Source of the DNA: Edaphobacter paludis
Lineage (GTDB): Bacteria > Acidobacteriota > Terriglobia > Terriglobales > Acidobacteriaceae
DNA: 64,000 bases
Direction of reading: 5' to 3'
Assembly: GCF_039993895.1 (NCBI RefSeq)
Contig: NZ_CP121194.1
Coordinates: 2,356,001 to 2,420,000, forward strand
Below the pieces are notes generated by a model. That model saw only the letters and a program-made list of their open reading frames with translations. It ran no database searches and was not told the origin of the DNA. Positions 34,554-42,907 of this stretch are shown in pieces (position 1 is the stretch's first letter; each line of letters begins with the position of its first letter). A program made the position numbers and the translations under genes.

Positions 34554-35768
34554 ATGAGCAAGCTGTCCATCCGCGATCTAGACCTCACGAACAAGCGCGT
34601 CCTCATCCGTGTCGACTTCAACGTGCCGCTCTCCAAAGATGGCCAGACCATCACCGACGACACTCGCATTCGCGAGACGCTGCCCACGATCGAGTACGCA
34701 CTCCGCCGCAAGGCCAAAGTCATCCTCTGTTCTCACCTGGGCCGCCCCAAAGGCAAACCGGTTGATACTATGAGCCTTCGTCCGGTTGTGGACCGTCTCC
34801 GTGAGCTGCTCGATGCTGTCGTTGGCGAAAACGAAAACGTGGCCTTCGCTCCAGACTGCGTCGGCGAAGTCGCCACGGAGATGGCAACGCAGCTTGAATC
34901 CGGCCAGACCCTGCTGCTGGAAAACCTCCGCTTTCATGCTGAAGAAGAAGCGAACGATCCGGCCTTCGCGAAGCAGCTCGCCAGCCTTTGCGATATCTAC
35001 GTCAATGACGCCTTTGGCAGCGCCCATCGCGCCCACGCTTCTACGGAAGGAATCACCCACTTCGTCAAGCAGTCTGCCGCAGGCTTGCTCATGGAGCGCG
35101 AGCTCACTTATCTCGGCAAGGCCCTCAGTCAACCCGACCGGCCCTTAGTCGCGATCATCGGGGGAGCCAAGGTCTCCGACAAAATCGGCGTCATCGACAA
35201 CCTCCTAGAAATAGCGGATGCCATCATCATTGGCGGAGGCATGGCTTACACCTTCCTGAACGCGCAGGGGCAAAACACAGGCAAGTCTCTCGTCGAAACC
35301 GACAAGCTTGAAGTTGCCAAAGCTGCCCTCGATAAGGCCAAGGCAAAAGGCGTTCGCTTCCTGCTGCCCATCGATCACGTGCTTGCCGACAAGTTCGCCC
35401 CGGATGCCAAGACGACGATCCATGAAGGTTCCGCTCACTTCCCCGCCGATCTAATGGCTCTCGACATCGGTCCCAAATCGGTGGCCCTCTTTGAAGCCGA
35501 GATCGCTAACGCCCGCACCATCATCTGGAATGGTCCCATGGGCGTCTTCGAGATGCCGGCCTTCGCCAAGGGAACTCAGGCCATCGCCCATTTCGTCGCA
35601 GGCAACCACGACGCCATCACCATCGTAGGCGGAGGAGACTCGGTAGCCGCGGTCAAGCAGTCCGGCGTCTCCCACAAGATCAGCCACATCTCGACCGGCG
35701 GGGGAGCCAGCCTCGAGTTCCTCGAAGGGAAGATCCTTCCCGGCGTCGCTGCGCTGACAGAGAAGTAA
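34554..35768 (+). CDS. pgk: Phosphoglycerate kinase
   Basis: 404 residues. N-terminal [16 protein letters not shown] and the SHLGRPKG motif bind 3-phosphoglycerate; [21 protein letters not shown] and the C-terminal [12 protein letters not shown] / [15 protein letters not shown] bind nucleotide. Length and motifs are standard. GGGAGAAG lies ahead of ATG 34554. Followed by tpiA 100 bp on, with a perfect palindrome between them. Confidence 0.97.
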   Translation: MSKLSIRDLDLTNKRVLIRVDFNVPLSKDGQTITDDTRIRETLPTIEYALRRKAKVILCSHLGRPKGKPVDTMSLRPVVDRLRELLDAVVGENENVAFAPDCVGEVATEMATQLESGQTLLLENLRFHAEEEANDPAFAKQLASLCDIYVNDAFGSAHRAHASTEGITHFVKQSAAGLLMERELTYLGKALSQPDRPLVAIIGGAKVSDKIGVIDNLLEIADAIIIGGGMAYTFLNAQGQNTGKSLVETDKLEVAKAALDKAKAKGVRFLLPIDHVLADKFAPDAKTTIHEGSAHFPADLMALDIGPKSVALFEAEIANARTIIWNGPMGVFEMPAFAKGTQAIAHFVAGNHDAITIVGGGDSVAAVKQSGVSHKISHISTGGGASLEFLEGKILPGVAALTEK

Positions 35769-35784
35769 ATATTTTCGTAATTCT

Positions 35785-35812
35785 GTACGCAGCGAAATGT
35801 TTCGCTGCGTAC
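35785..35812. repeat. Perfect 13-bp palindrome between pgk and tpiA
   Basis: GTACGCAGCGAAA (35785-35797) and TTTCGCTGCGTAC (35800-35812) with only two bases between. Without a following T-run it is not a classical terminator; it may be an operator, an RNA-processing hairpin or a repeat. Confidence 0.7.
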
Positions 35813-35868
35813 TCTTGCGAACTTCGTTCGAAAATTCACATACCACCCAAGGGAAGACCGATTTTCAA

Positions 35869-36627
35869 ATGCGCAAACCACTGATCGCCGCCAACTGGAA
35901 GATGTACAAGATCCCTGCCGAAGCCATCGACTTCACCGATGCCTTCCTTCCGCTCGTCGCCAACCAGGAGAAGACGGAGATCGTTCTCTGTCCTTCGATG
36001 ACATCGCTGGGCGTAGCGATTGCAGCCACTAAGGGAACGCAGGTCCACATTGGAGCGCAGACCATGCACTGGCTCGACAATGGCGCGTACACCGGCGAGA
36101 CTTCGCCCACGATGCTCAACGCCATTGGAGCCACGCACGTCCTGATCGGCCACAGCGAGCGCCGTCAATACTTCAACGAGACGGATGAGACCGTCAACAT
36201 GAAGCTCAAGTCTGCCCTCGCCCACAAGCTGATTCCCATTGTCTGCGTAGGGGAACAGAAGGCCGAGCGCGAATCGGGCCACACCAACGACGTCCTTCAG
36301 CAGCAACTCTCCATTGGCCTTCAAGGCATCGACCCTGCTATCGCTACCCCTCTGGTCATCGCTTACGAACCCGTCTGGGCTATCGGGACCGGGCTTACCG
36401 CAACGCCGCAGATCGCCGATGACGCCCATAAATTCATCCGCGCTCAGATCGCTGAACTCCTAAGCCCCGCCATCGCCGCCAGCACGCGCATCCTTTACGG
36501 CGGTTCAGTCAAGCCGGATAACGCAGCCAGCCTTTGCTGCCTCGAGAACATCGACGGCGCACTCGTAGGCGGAGCCAGCCTCGATCCCATCAGCTTCGCC
36601 CAGATCATAGCCAACTCATCCATTTAG
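35869..36627 (+). CDS. tpiA: Triose-phosphate isomerase
   Basis: 252 residues. Catalytic Lys is in AANWKMYK, the electrophilic His in LIGHSERRQYF, the catalytic Glu in AYEPVWAIGTG (loop 6), and the phosphate-binding segments LYGGSVKPDN and GALVGGASL close the barrel. ATG 35869 starts exactly at the conserved MRKPLIAANWK; the frame upstream overlaps the palindrome region and is not conserved. Confidence 0.97.
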   Translation: MRKPLIAANWKMYKIPAEAIDFTDAFLPLVANQEKTEIVLCPSMTSLGVAIAATKGTQVHIGAQTMHWLDNGAYTGETSPTMLNAIGATHVLIGHSERRQYFNETDETVNMKLKSALAHKLIPIVCVGEQKAERESGHTNDVLQQQLSIGLQGIDPAIATPLVIAYEPVWAIGTGLTATPQIADDAHKFIRAQIAELLSPAIAASTRILYGGSVKPDNAASLCCLENIDGALVGGASLDPISFAQIIANSSI

Positions 36628-36628
36628 T

Positions 36629-36681
36629 GAGCAAAAAAGATGCCGTTTCGGCCAATTGGTCGAAACGGCATCTCTTTGCTC
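36629..36681. terminator. Bidirectional terminator between tpiA and lepB
   Basis: AGATGCCGTTTCG (36638-36650) pairs with CGAAACGGCATCT (36661-36673); the loop itself contains the palindrome CCAATTGG, and outer GAGCAAA/TTTGCTC bases extend the stem. A-run and T-run flank it on both sides. Confidence 0.9.
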
Positions 36682-36695
36682 AAACTGACGCTGGG

Positions 36696-37292
36696 CTACC
36701 GCACCACTCCAGCCTGATCGACGGGCCAGTACACAAACGCCGCCTTGCCATAGATCAGATTCCTCTCCACCGGCCCGAAGTCTCTGCTGTCGCTTGAGAT
36801 CGAACGGTGGTCTCCCATCACAAAATACTCATGCGGAGGAACCACCATCTCCGGTTGTGAGCGCTCATCTTCAAACCGCACGGGAACATATTTCTCGAGG
36901 ACGCGTTTGCGGTTCACATAGACCTCGCCGCGGTCGATTCGGAGATCGTCGCCCGGCAAGGCAATGACACGTTTGATATAGCTCTTCGAGTGGTCATGCG
37001 GATAAAGAAAAACCACCACGTCGCCACGATGGATGTCCTCTACGCGGTACACCATTTTATTGATGAAGAGCCTGTCCTGATCCTTCAGCATGGGTAACAT
37101 GCTGGTTCCCTCCACGCGGACGGGCTGGTAGAGAAAGATGATGATGAACGCCGAGACAGCCACTGAAACCACCAGGTCTCGCATCCACGATCGCAATCCA
37201 CCCTTGCCGGACGGCTCCAAATTTTTTCCACCTTCACCAAGCTCCGGCCCACGTTCGTCAGTCTGCACGTTGTTTTCACGCTCCTCAGTCAT
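36696..37292 (-). CDS. lepB: Signal peptidase I
   Basis: Cuts Sec and Tat signal peptides at the outer face of the inner membrane. 198 residues: a polar N-terminus, one transmembrane helix (40-58), the catalytic serine Ser64 in VEGTSMLPML, the catalytic lysine Lys107 in YIKRVIALPGD, and a box E-like segment FVMGDHRSISSDSRDFG, in which the usual GDNRDNS is changed to GDHRSIS while the Ser-Asp-Ser-Arg core is kept. One membrane segment is the short type found in many non-proteobacterial species. Confidence 0.93.
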   Translation of the reverse strand: MTEERENNVQTDERGPELGEGGKNLEPSGKGGLRSWMRDLVVSVAVSAFIIIFLYQPVRVEGTSMLPMLKDQDRLFINKMVYRVEDIHRGDVVVFLYPHDHSKSYIKRVIALPGDDLRIDRGEVYVNRKRVLEKYVPVRFEDERSQPEMVVPPHEYFVMGDHRSISSDSRDFGPVERNLIYGKAAFVYWPVDQAGVVR

Positions 37293-37490
37293 TTAGACGC
37301 CCAACTTGTTCGACCGGCACCAAGTCGCCTCTCTTATGCCTGGTCCACCACGCAACCGACCAAACAAAGTTTGCATCATCTGTATCATATAAGGTTGACA
37401 CTAGAACCATCCGTGACAATCCTTGTAACCTTTCTGAACGTATCGGAGCGTGATGGGGCTAGAATTGAATTGAGAAGCACAGCGATCATT

Positions 37491-38459
37491 ATGGCTACCC
37501 TAACCATGCTCGAGCAGCCCCCTACACCCAAACCCGGAAATCGCATTCGTCTGGAATTCCACGATCTCACTACGGAGACCGCGAATTCAGCGTCGGAAGG
37601 ACTGGATACCAAGTCGGCACTTGAGATCGCACGCATCATCAATCATGAAGATGCCAAGATCGCAGCAGCGGTAAAAAAGGCGCTGCCCGAGATTGCAATC
37701 GTCATTGACACCGTGGCACGGTCTCTCCGTGATGGCGGGCGTCTCATTTATGTAGGAGCCGGTTCCAGTGGTCGTATCGCCTCCCTCGACGCGTCGGAGT
37801 GCCCACCAACTTATTCCACTTCTCCATCACAAGTCCAGTACATTATGGCTGGCGGACCGAAGGCCCTTGCCTCCGCCTCAGACGTCAATGAGGACTCCCC
37901 TGAGATCGGCCAGCGCGATATCGCCCGCCGACGCCCGACCCGGAAAGATATCGTCATTGGCGTCTCAGCCAGCGGCCGCACTCCCTACGTTGTAGGCGCG
38001 GTCGAATACGCCCGTGCGCGCGGCGCCAAGACCGCGGCAGTCACCTGCAATCTCAATACCCCGCTCTCCGACGTCGCCGACACTACCATCGTCGCCGAGG
38101 TTGGCCCGGAGGTCCTCTCCGGCTCCACTCGCATGAAGTCAGCCAGTGCCCAGAAGATGATCCTTAACATGATCACCACTGGGGCCATGACGCGCCTAGG
38201 CTACGTCTACGACAACCTCATGGTCAATGTGCACATGAAGAACGCGAAGCTGGTGGAACGCGGCATCCGCGTGCTGATGAAAGTGTGCGAGATCGATCGC
38301 GACACAGCCATCCGCACCATCAAGTCCGCCGGGAAATCCATTCCCATCGCCGTAGTTATGCTCAAGGCCAACGTGGACAAGATGGAAGCAGTACGCCGAC
38401 TCACTAAATCAGACGGCAATGTGCGGCTCGCCATCGACGACTCCCGACTCGAACTGTAA
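37491..38459 (+). CDS. murQ: N-acetylmuramic acid 6-phosphate etherase
   Basis: Cleaves the lactyl ether of MurNAc-6-phosphate in peptidoglycan recycling. 322 residues with an SIS fold: LIYVGAGSSGRIASLDASECPPTY carries a catalytic Glu, VNEDSPEIG, IGVSASGRTPYVVGAV and VGPEVLSGSTRMKSASAQK follow. ATG 37491 begins the typical N-terminal part, though the ribosome site is weak (GAGAAG about 14 bases upstream). The kinase anmK, feeding the same intermediate, lies 6 kb downstream on the other strand. Confidence 0.94.
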   Translation: MATLTMLEQPPTPKPGNRIRLEFHDLTTETANSASEGLDTKSALEIARIINHEDAKIAAAVKKALPEIAIVIDTVARSLRDGGRLIYVGAGSSGRIASLDASECPPTYSTSPSQVQYIMAGGPKALASASDVNEDSPEIGQRDIARRRPTRKDIVIGVSASGRTPYVVGAVEYARARGAKTAAVTCNLNTPLSDVADTTIVAEVGPEVLSGSTRMKSASAQKMILNMITTGAMTRLGYVYDNLMVNVHMKNAKLVERGIRVLMKVCEIDRDTAIRTIKSAGKSIPIAVVMLKANVDKMEAVRRLTKSDGNVRLAIDDSRLEL

Positions 38460-38771
38460 ACCCGCTTCGGCGTCAGCCAGAGCGGGCTCCTCATACTTTG
38501 TAATACGAGCCCGGTTCAGCGGAAGTCCGTGGCTCGCTCGCCCTCACGTGGAATCATATTTTTCGCAATTGGACTCCAACTCCGGTGCTACGCTCCGCTA
38601 ATTGACAGCGGGAGGCAGATTGACACGACGTGGCTTATTCCATACGGTGTTTGTGGCAGGTATCTTGATGTGACAGGCACATTCAAACGAATCACTATTG
38701 AATAAATACATGCCCGAATGAACTGCCAAGCCTATTGGGAAGAAAGCAATTTGTCATTCAAAGGAGATTCT
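38460..38771. other. 312-bp spacer with a small hairpin
   Basis: Starts with CCCGCT ... AGCGGG (about 38461-38487), which could be a weak terminator of murQ though no T-run follows. The rest is ordinary spacer leading to the AAGGAG ribosome site of the ThuA-like gene. No gene seen. Confidence 0.4.
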
Positions 38772-39665
38772 GTGCGCCGTCCGTGGAAGCTTGTATTCCT
38801 CTCTACCTCGCTACTTGTCGCTTGTTCGTTCCTTCTGGTTCCCGCAAACGGGCAGACAGCATCCAGTTCGGTAGTACCTCCTCCTCCCCATGCAAAAGAA
38901 ACTCACTTGAAGCACGTACTCGTCATTGGCGAGACCAAAGGGTACGAGCACGACTCCGTCCCCGACGCCATGGCAGCCATCTACAAGATGGGGCACGATA
39001 GCGGCCTGTGGGACACGACGATGCGAACCGATACCGAGTTGCTCACCAAGAAGGACCTGGGCCGGAACGCGAAGAACCTCAATTATTTCGATGTTTTGAT
39101 CTTCGCCAGTACAACCGGCGAACTGGACATGGACGCGAGTCAAAAACAGGACATGATGTCCTTTATCAAAGAGGACGGAAAAGGCTTTGTCGGAATCCAC
39201 GCAGCGCTCGACACCAACTACACCTGGCCTGAATACGGTGAGATGATCGGCGGCTGGTTTGACCAGCATCCCTGGATGACGTTCAACGCACCCATCATCA
39301 ACGAAGATCCTTCATTTCCGGCAGTACGCCACTTCCCGCACGCATTCGTGAAGTATGACGAAATCTATCAGCCGAAGGATTGGTCGCGCGACAAGGTGAA
39401 CGTTCTTCTGAGCCTGGATTCCTCGAAGCTGAATTACGCGAACAATCCTCGCATCCATCGGGCAGATCATGACTTTCCTGTTGCCTGGTCGAAGATGTAT
39501 GGCAAGGGGCGCGTCTTCTATTCCACCCTTGGCCACACCGAAGAGTCATGGAACGATCCTGACATCCAGAAGATGTATTTTGAGGCGATCAAATGGGCGT
39601 TGGGCATGACCGAGGGCAGCACGGCCTCTCACGCGAAACCAGCACCTTCTGCCACAAATCCCTAA
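38772..39665 (+). CDS. Secreted ThuA-like domain protein
   Basis: 297 residues from GTG 38772, which has AAGGAG five bases ahead and directly opens a signal peptide (WKLVFLSTSLLVACSFLLVPANGQ). The ThuA-like glutamine-amidotransferase fold follows: HVLVIGETKGYEHDSVPDAM, NYFDVLIFASTTGELDM, GKGFVGIHAALDTNYTWPEYGEMIGGWFDQHPW, and DHDFPVAWSKMYGKGRVFYSTLGHTEESW. ThuA domains act with Gfo/Idh-type dehydrogenases on 3-keto-sugars in the cases studied. Here the following gene is a Gfo/Idh dehydrogenase, 80 bp on. Confidence 0.88.
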   Translation: MRRPWKLVFLSTSLLVACSFLLVPANGQTASSSVVPPPPHAKETHLKHVLVIGETKGYEHDSVPDAMAAIYKMGHDSGLWDTTMRTDTELLTKKDLGRNAKNLNYFDVLIFASTTGELDMDASQKQDMMSFIKEDGKGFVGIHAALDTNYTWPEYGEMIGGWFDQHPWMTFNAPIINEDPSFPAVRHFPHAFVKYDEIYQPKDWSRDKVNVLLSLDSSKLNYANNPRIHRADHDFPVAWSKMYGKGRVFYSTLGHTEESWNDPDIQKMYFEAIKWALGMTEGSTASHAKPAPSATNP

Positions 39666-39745
39666 TGCCGAAAGAATGGCGCTCCATGGATGCACCACCG
39701 TTCAGGGAGCGCCGCATCGCCGTCAACATCATGTAAGGATAGGTT

Positions 39746-40918
39746 ATGAGAACGCTTGGAATGGGCCTGGTTGGGCCAGGATTTATCGCAGCGCACCATA
39801 TCGATGCAGTTAGAAGGTTGGGCGATGTAGAGGTAGTCGCCGTCGCCGGTTCGACAGAAGAATCTGCGGCCCGAAAAGCGCGGGAGTACAAGGTCGATCG
39901 TTCTTATGGCGATTACAAGGCATTGATCGCCGATCCGGACATTCAGGTAATCCATAACACCACGCCGAACCACCTGCATCTTCCGGTGACGATGGCGGCG
40001 CTGGCGGCGGGCAAGCATGTCATCTCCGACAAGCCCCTTGCACTCAACTCCGACGAAGCGCGCCAGTTGCGCGATGCCGCGATCAAGGCCCGGGTAGGCC
40101 ATGTGGTCACCTTCAACTATCGCGGAAACCCTCTCGTTCAGCAGGCGCGGTCGATGGTCGCAAGCGGCGAGACGGATGGCGTCAGCTTTGTCCATGGCCA
40201 CTATCTTCAGGATTGGATGACCGACCCGAACGTCTACTCCTGGAGGTCCGATCCAGCGAAGGGCGGCTCAAGCTCGGCGCTTGGCGATATCGGCTCTCAC
40301 TGGTGCGACCTTGCAGAGCATGTATCTGGACTAAAGATCGATTCTGTTCTCGCTGACCTGACGACCGTGATTCCGGTGCGCTTCTCCGCCGGCGGTTCTG
40401 CCGAGGCGTTCTCACAGAAACAATCGGCCGATCGCACCCCTGTCAAGGTTCAGAGCGAAGATCTGGCCAGTGTTCTGCTTCGATTCAGCAATGGCGCGAA
40501 AGGCGTCTTTTCCGTTGGACAGATACTCCCCGGCCACAAAAACGATCTACAGCTTGAATTGAACGGAAAGAAGCGCTCGCTGAAGTGGCGTCAGGAAGAG
40601 CAAAACGAGTTATGGATCGGCCGTCACGACCAGCCGAACGAGATCATGGCAAAGGACCCGTCTCTGGTTTCGCCGGATGCTCGCCGCTATGTTCATCTGC
40701 CCGGCGGTCATCAGGAGTCATGGGCCGATGCATTCCGCAATCTCATGCGCGACGCTTATGACTGGATTCGCGAAGGCGCGACTCCGTCGGCAAAACCAGA
40801 GATGCTGCCAACCTTCGAAGATGGGTACCGCTCGGCTTGCATTGTCGACGCGATGCTCAGGAGCCATGCAGCCGGTGGAGTCTGGGAAAAAGTTCGCTAT
40901 GCCGCCGCTGAAAACTAG
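39746..40918 (+). CDS. Gfo/Idh/MocA-family oxidoreductase
   Basis: 390 residues: N-terminal Rossmann fold (MGLVGPGFIAAHHIDAVRRLG), the catalytic-lysine segment HVISDKPLALN, and a C-terminal GFO_IDH_MocA domain with GDIGSHWCDLAEHVSGL. No signal peptide, so it acts in the cytoplasm with bound NAD(P). Predicted substrates are sugars or sugar derivatives oxidised at C3. TAAGGATAGG precedes ATG 39746. Sits in a four-gene set with a ThuA protein and two TIM-barrel isomerases. Confidence 0.9.
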   Translation: MRTLGMGLVGPGFIAAHHIDAVRRLGDVEVVAVAGSTEESAARKAREYKVDRSYGDYKALIADPDIQVIHNTTPNHLHLPVTMAALAAGKHVISDKPLALNSDEARQLRDAAIKARVGHVVTFNYRGNPLVQQARSMVASGETDGVSFVHGHYLQDWMTDPNVYSWRSDPAKGGSSSALGDIGSHWCDLAEHVSGLKIDSVLADLTTVIPVRFSAGGSAEAFSQKQSADRTPVKVQSEDLASVLLRFSNGAKGVFSVGQILPGHKNDLQLELNGKKRSLKWRQEEQNELWIGRHDQPNEIMAKDPSLVSPDARRYVHLPGGHQESWADAFRNLMRDAYDWIREGATPSAKPEMLPTFEDGYRSACIVDAMLRSHAAGGVWEKVRYAAAEN

Positions 40919-40962
40919 CGCAACGGCCAATCCTCATTTCTATTGATGCTAGGAGTACCCGT

Positions 40963-41922
40963 ATGAAACTTGGAGTATTCACGCCGCTATTGGCTCAGCT
41001 GCCTCTCGACGACGTCCTTAGTAAGCTCAAATCACTCGGCATCAGCACCGTGGAATTGGGAACAGGAAACTATCCCGGCGATGCTCATTGCAAGTTGTCG
41101 ATGCTGGAGGATGCGTCGGCGCTCAAGGAGTTTCAGCGCAAGCTGGAGAACCACGGCGTCAGCATCAGTGCATTGAGCTGCCACGGCAATGCCCTGCATC
41201 CCGATAAAGCTCTGGCTGCACAGGCGCAGGAGACCAGCCGAAAGACAATTCTGCTAGCAGAAAAGCTCGGTGTCTCGACGGTCGTCGACTTTTCCGGCTG
41301 CCCGGGAAACTCTCACGAGGCTACCGCCCCTAACTGGGTCACCTGTCCCTGGCCTCCGGAGTATCTCGAGATTCTGAACTGGCAATGGAAGGAAGTCGTC
41401 GAACCCTACTGGGTAAAGCACGCAGCCTTTGCCGAGCAGCATGGAGTAAAGATCGCAATCGAAATGCATCCCGGCTTTGTTGTCTATAGTCCAGAGACGA
41501 TGCTGCGGCTGCGTTCCATCGCAGGGCCATCTATTGGGTGTAACTACGATCCGAGCCATATGTTCTGGCAGTCGATCGATCCCATCGCAGCAATCCGTAT
41601 TCTGGGCGAAGCCATCTTCCACGTCCATGCCAAAGACACGCAGATGTATCCGGTCAATCTTTCCCGAACCGGCGTTCTTGATACCAAGCCGTACACCGAT
41701 GAACTAAATCGAGGATGGATCTTCCGGACCTGCGGCTTCGGCCACGGCGCGGAGTGGTGGAAGGAGTTCGTCTCGACTCTCAGAATGTGCGGATACGACG
41801 ATGTGCTCTCCATTGAACACGAGGACAGCCTTCTATCGTCGGAGGAGGGACTTACCAAGGCCGCACGTTTTCTGGATGAGATTGTGCTGAAAGAAAAGCC
41901 GACAGCGGCATGGTGGACCTGA
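40963..41922 (+). CDS. Sugar phosphate isomerase/epimerase-like TIM-barrel protein
   Basis: 319 residues, xylose-isomerase-like barrel (AP_endonuc_2 family): KLGVFTPLLAQLPLDDVLSKLK, SISALSCHGNALHPD, metal ligands likely in IAIEMHPGF (Glu), CNYDPSHMFWQ (Asp/His), FHVHAKD (His) and VLSIEHED (Glu). No signal peptide. Such proteins isomerise or epimerise sugars and, in glycoside-degrading loci, can catalyse elimination at a 3-keto-glycoside. The start follows TAGGAGTAC. Confidence 0.88.
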   Translation: MKLGVFTPLLAQLPLDDVLSKLKSLGISTVELGTGNYPGDAHCKLSMLEDASALKEFQRKLENHGVSISALSCHGNALHPDKALAAQAQETSRKTILLAEKLGVSTVVDFSGCPGNSHEATAPNWVTCPWPPEYLEILNWQWKEVVEPYWVKHAAFAEQHGVKIAIEMHPGFVVYSPETMLRLRSIAGPSIGCNYDPSHMFWQSIDPIAAIRILGEAIFHVHAKDTQMYPVNLSRTGVLDTKPYTDELNRGWIFRTCGFGHGAEWWKEFVSTLRMCGYDDVLSIEHEDSLLSSEEGLTKAARFLDEIVLKEKPTAAWWT

Positions 41923-42012
41923 TCATCGCTTGCTCAGATACAAAGCAGCAGTGTTGAAGTTTTTCTACCCTACTAGCAACGATATTCATCGCATACGTTT
42001 CCGGTGCCATCT

Positions 42013-42879
42013 ATGTCCACACTCTCTCGTCGCCGCTTGATTCAAGGTACCGTTGCAGGAACGGTTCTCACGTACGCTTCGCAATCGGCCTTTTCGCAAG
42101 GCGATGCTCCCGTTCAGCGAAAGGGACGTATTCGTCAGTCGGTTTGCCGCTGGTGCTACCAGAAGACATCCGTCGAGGATCTCTGCGCTTATTCAGCACA
42201 TATAGGATTGAAGGCGGTTGATCTGCTGAATCCAGACGAGTATGAAATTCCTCGCAGGTATGGCCTTGTTTGCAGCATGGGATATGCAGGTGGCGGGGAT
42301 ATCGCCAATGCTCTAAATCGAGTAGAAAATCACGCCAAGATAGAAGCCGCATTCCGTCAAAATATACCTCTCGCCGCAAAGGCAGGCGTCCCTAATGTCA
42401 TTACATTTTCCGGAAATCGTAGGGGAATGTCGGATGAAGAAGGCGCTCGCAATACAGTTCTGGGATTGAATCGCCTCAAAAAGATTGCTGAAGATAACAA
42501 CGTCACCATCTGCGTGGAGTTACTTAACAGCAAGGTGAACCATAAAGATTACATGTGCGATCACACTGCCTGGGGCGTCAATGTCATGCAGCAGGTCAAC
42601 TCAACCCATGTGAAATTGCTGTATGACGCATACCACATGCAGATTATGGAAGGCGATCTGATCCGAACCATCCAGGAAAATATTCAGTGGATCGGCCATT
42701 TCCATACGGGCGGCGTTCCCGGACGGCATGAACTCGACGATACCCAGGAAGTCCAGTGGGACGGACTGATGCGCGGCATCCTTGCCACAGGATTCAATGG
42801 CTATGTCGCCCATGAGTTTCAACCGACCCGCGATCCGTTCACCTCTCTTCGCCAGGCCGTGGACTTGTGCGACGTCTAG
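42013..42879 (+). CDS. Tat-exported hydroxypyruvate-isomerase-like TIM-barrel protein
   Basis: 288 residues. The N-terminus has a twin-arginine signal (SRRRLIQGTVAGTVLTYASQSAFS), so it is exported folded, which fits a metalloenzyme. The rest is an AP_endonuc_2-type barrel resembling hydroxypyruvate isomerases: VCRWCYQKTSVEDLC, VTICVELLNSKVNHKDYMCD, VKLLYDAYHMQIMEGDL, GHFHTGGVPGRHELDDTQE, and YVAHEFQPTRDP. The exported location together with the secreted ThuA protein suggests some of the pathway works in the periplasm. ATG 42013 is chosen; GTG 42004 is also open. Confidence 0.87.
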   Translation: MSTLSRRRLIQGTVAGTVLTYASQSAFSQGDAPVQRKGRIRQSVCRWCYQKTSVEDLCAYSAHIGLKAVDLLNPDEYEIPRRYGLVCSMGYAGGGDIANALNRVENHAKIEAAFRQNIPLAAKAGVPNVITFSGNRRGMSDEEGARNTVLGLNRLKKIAEDNNVTICVELLNSKVNHKDYMCDHTAWGVNVMQQVNSTHVKLLYDAYHMQIMEGDLIRTIQENIQWIGHFHTGGVPGRHELDDTQEVQWDGLMRGILATGFNGYVAHEFQPTRDPFTSLRQAVDLCDV

Positions 42880-42907
42880 CAGCACGCCCGATACCGAGCC
42901 CTGGCCG

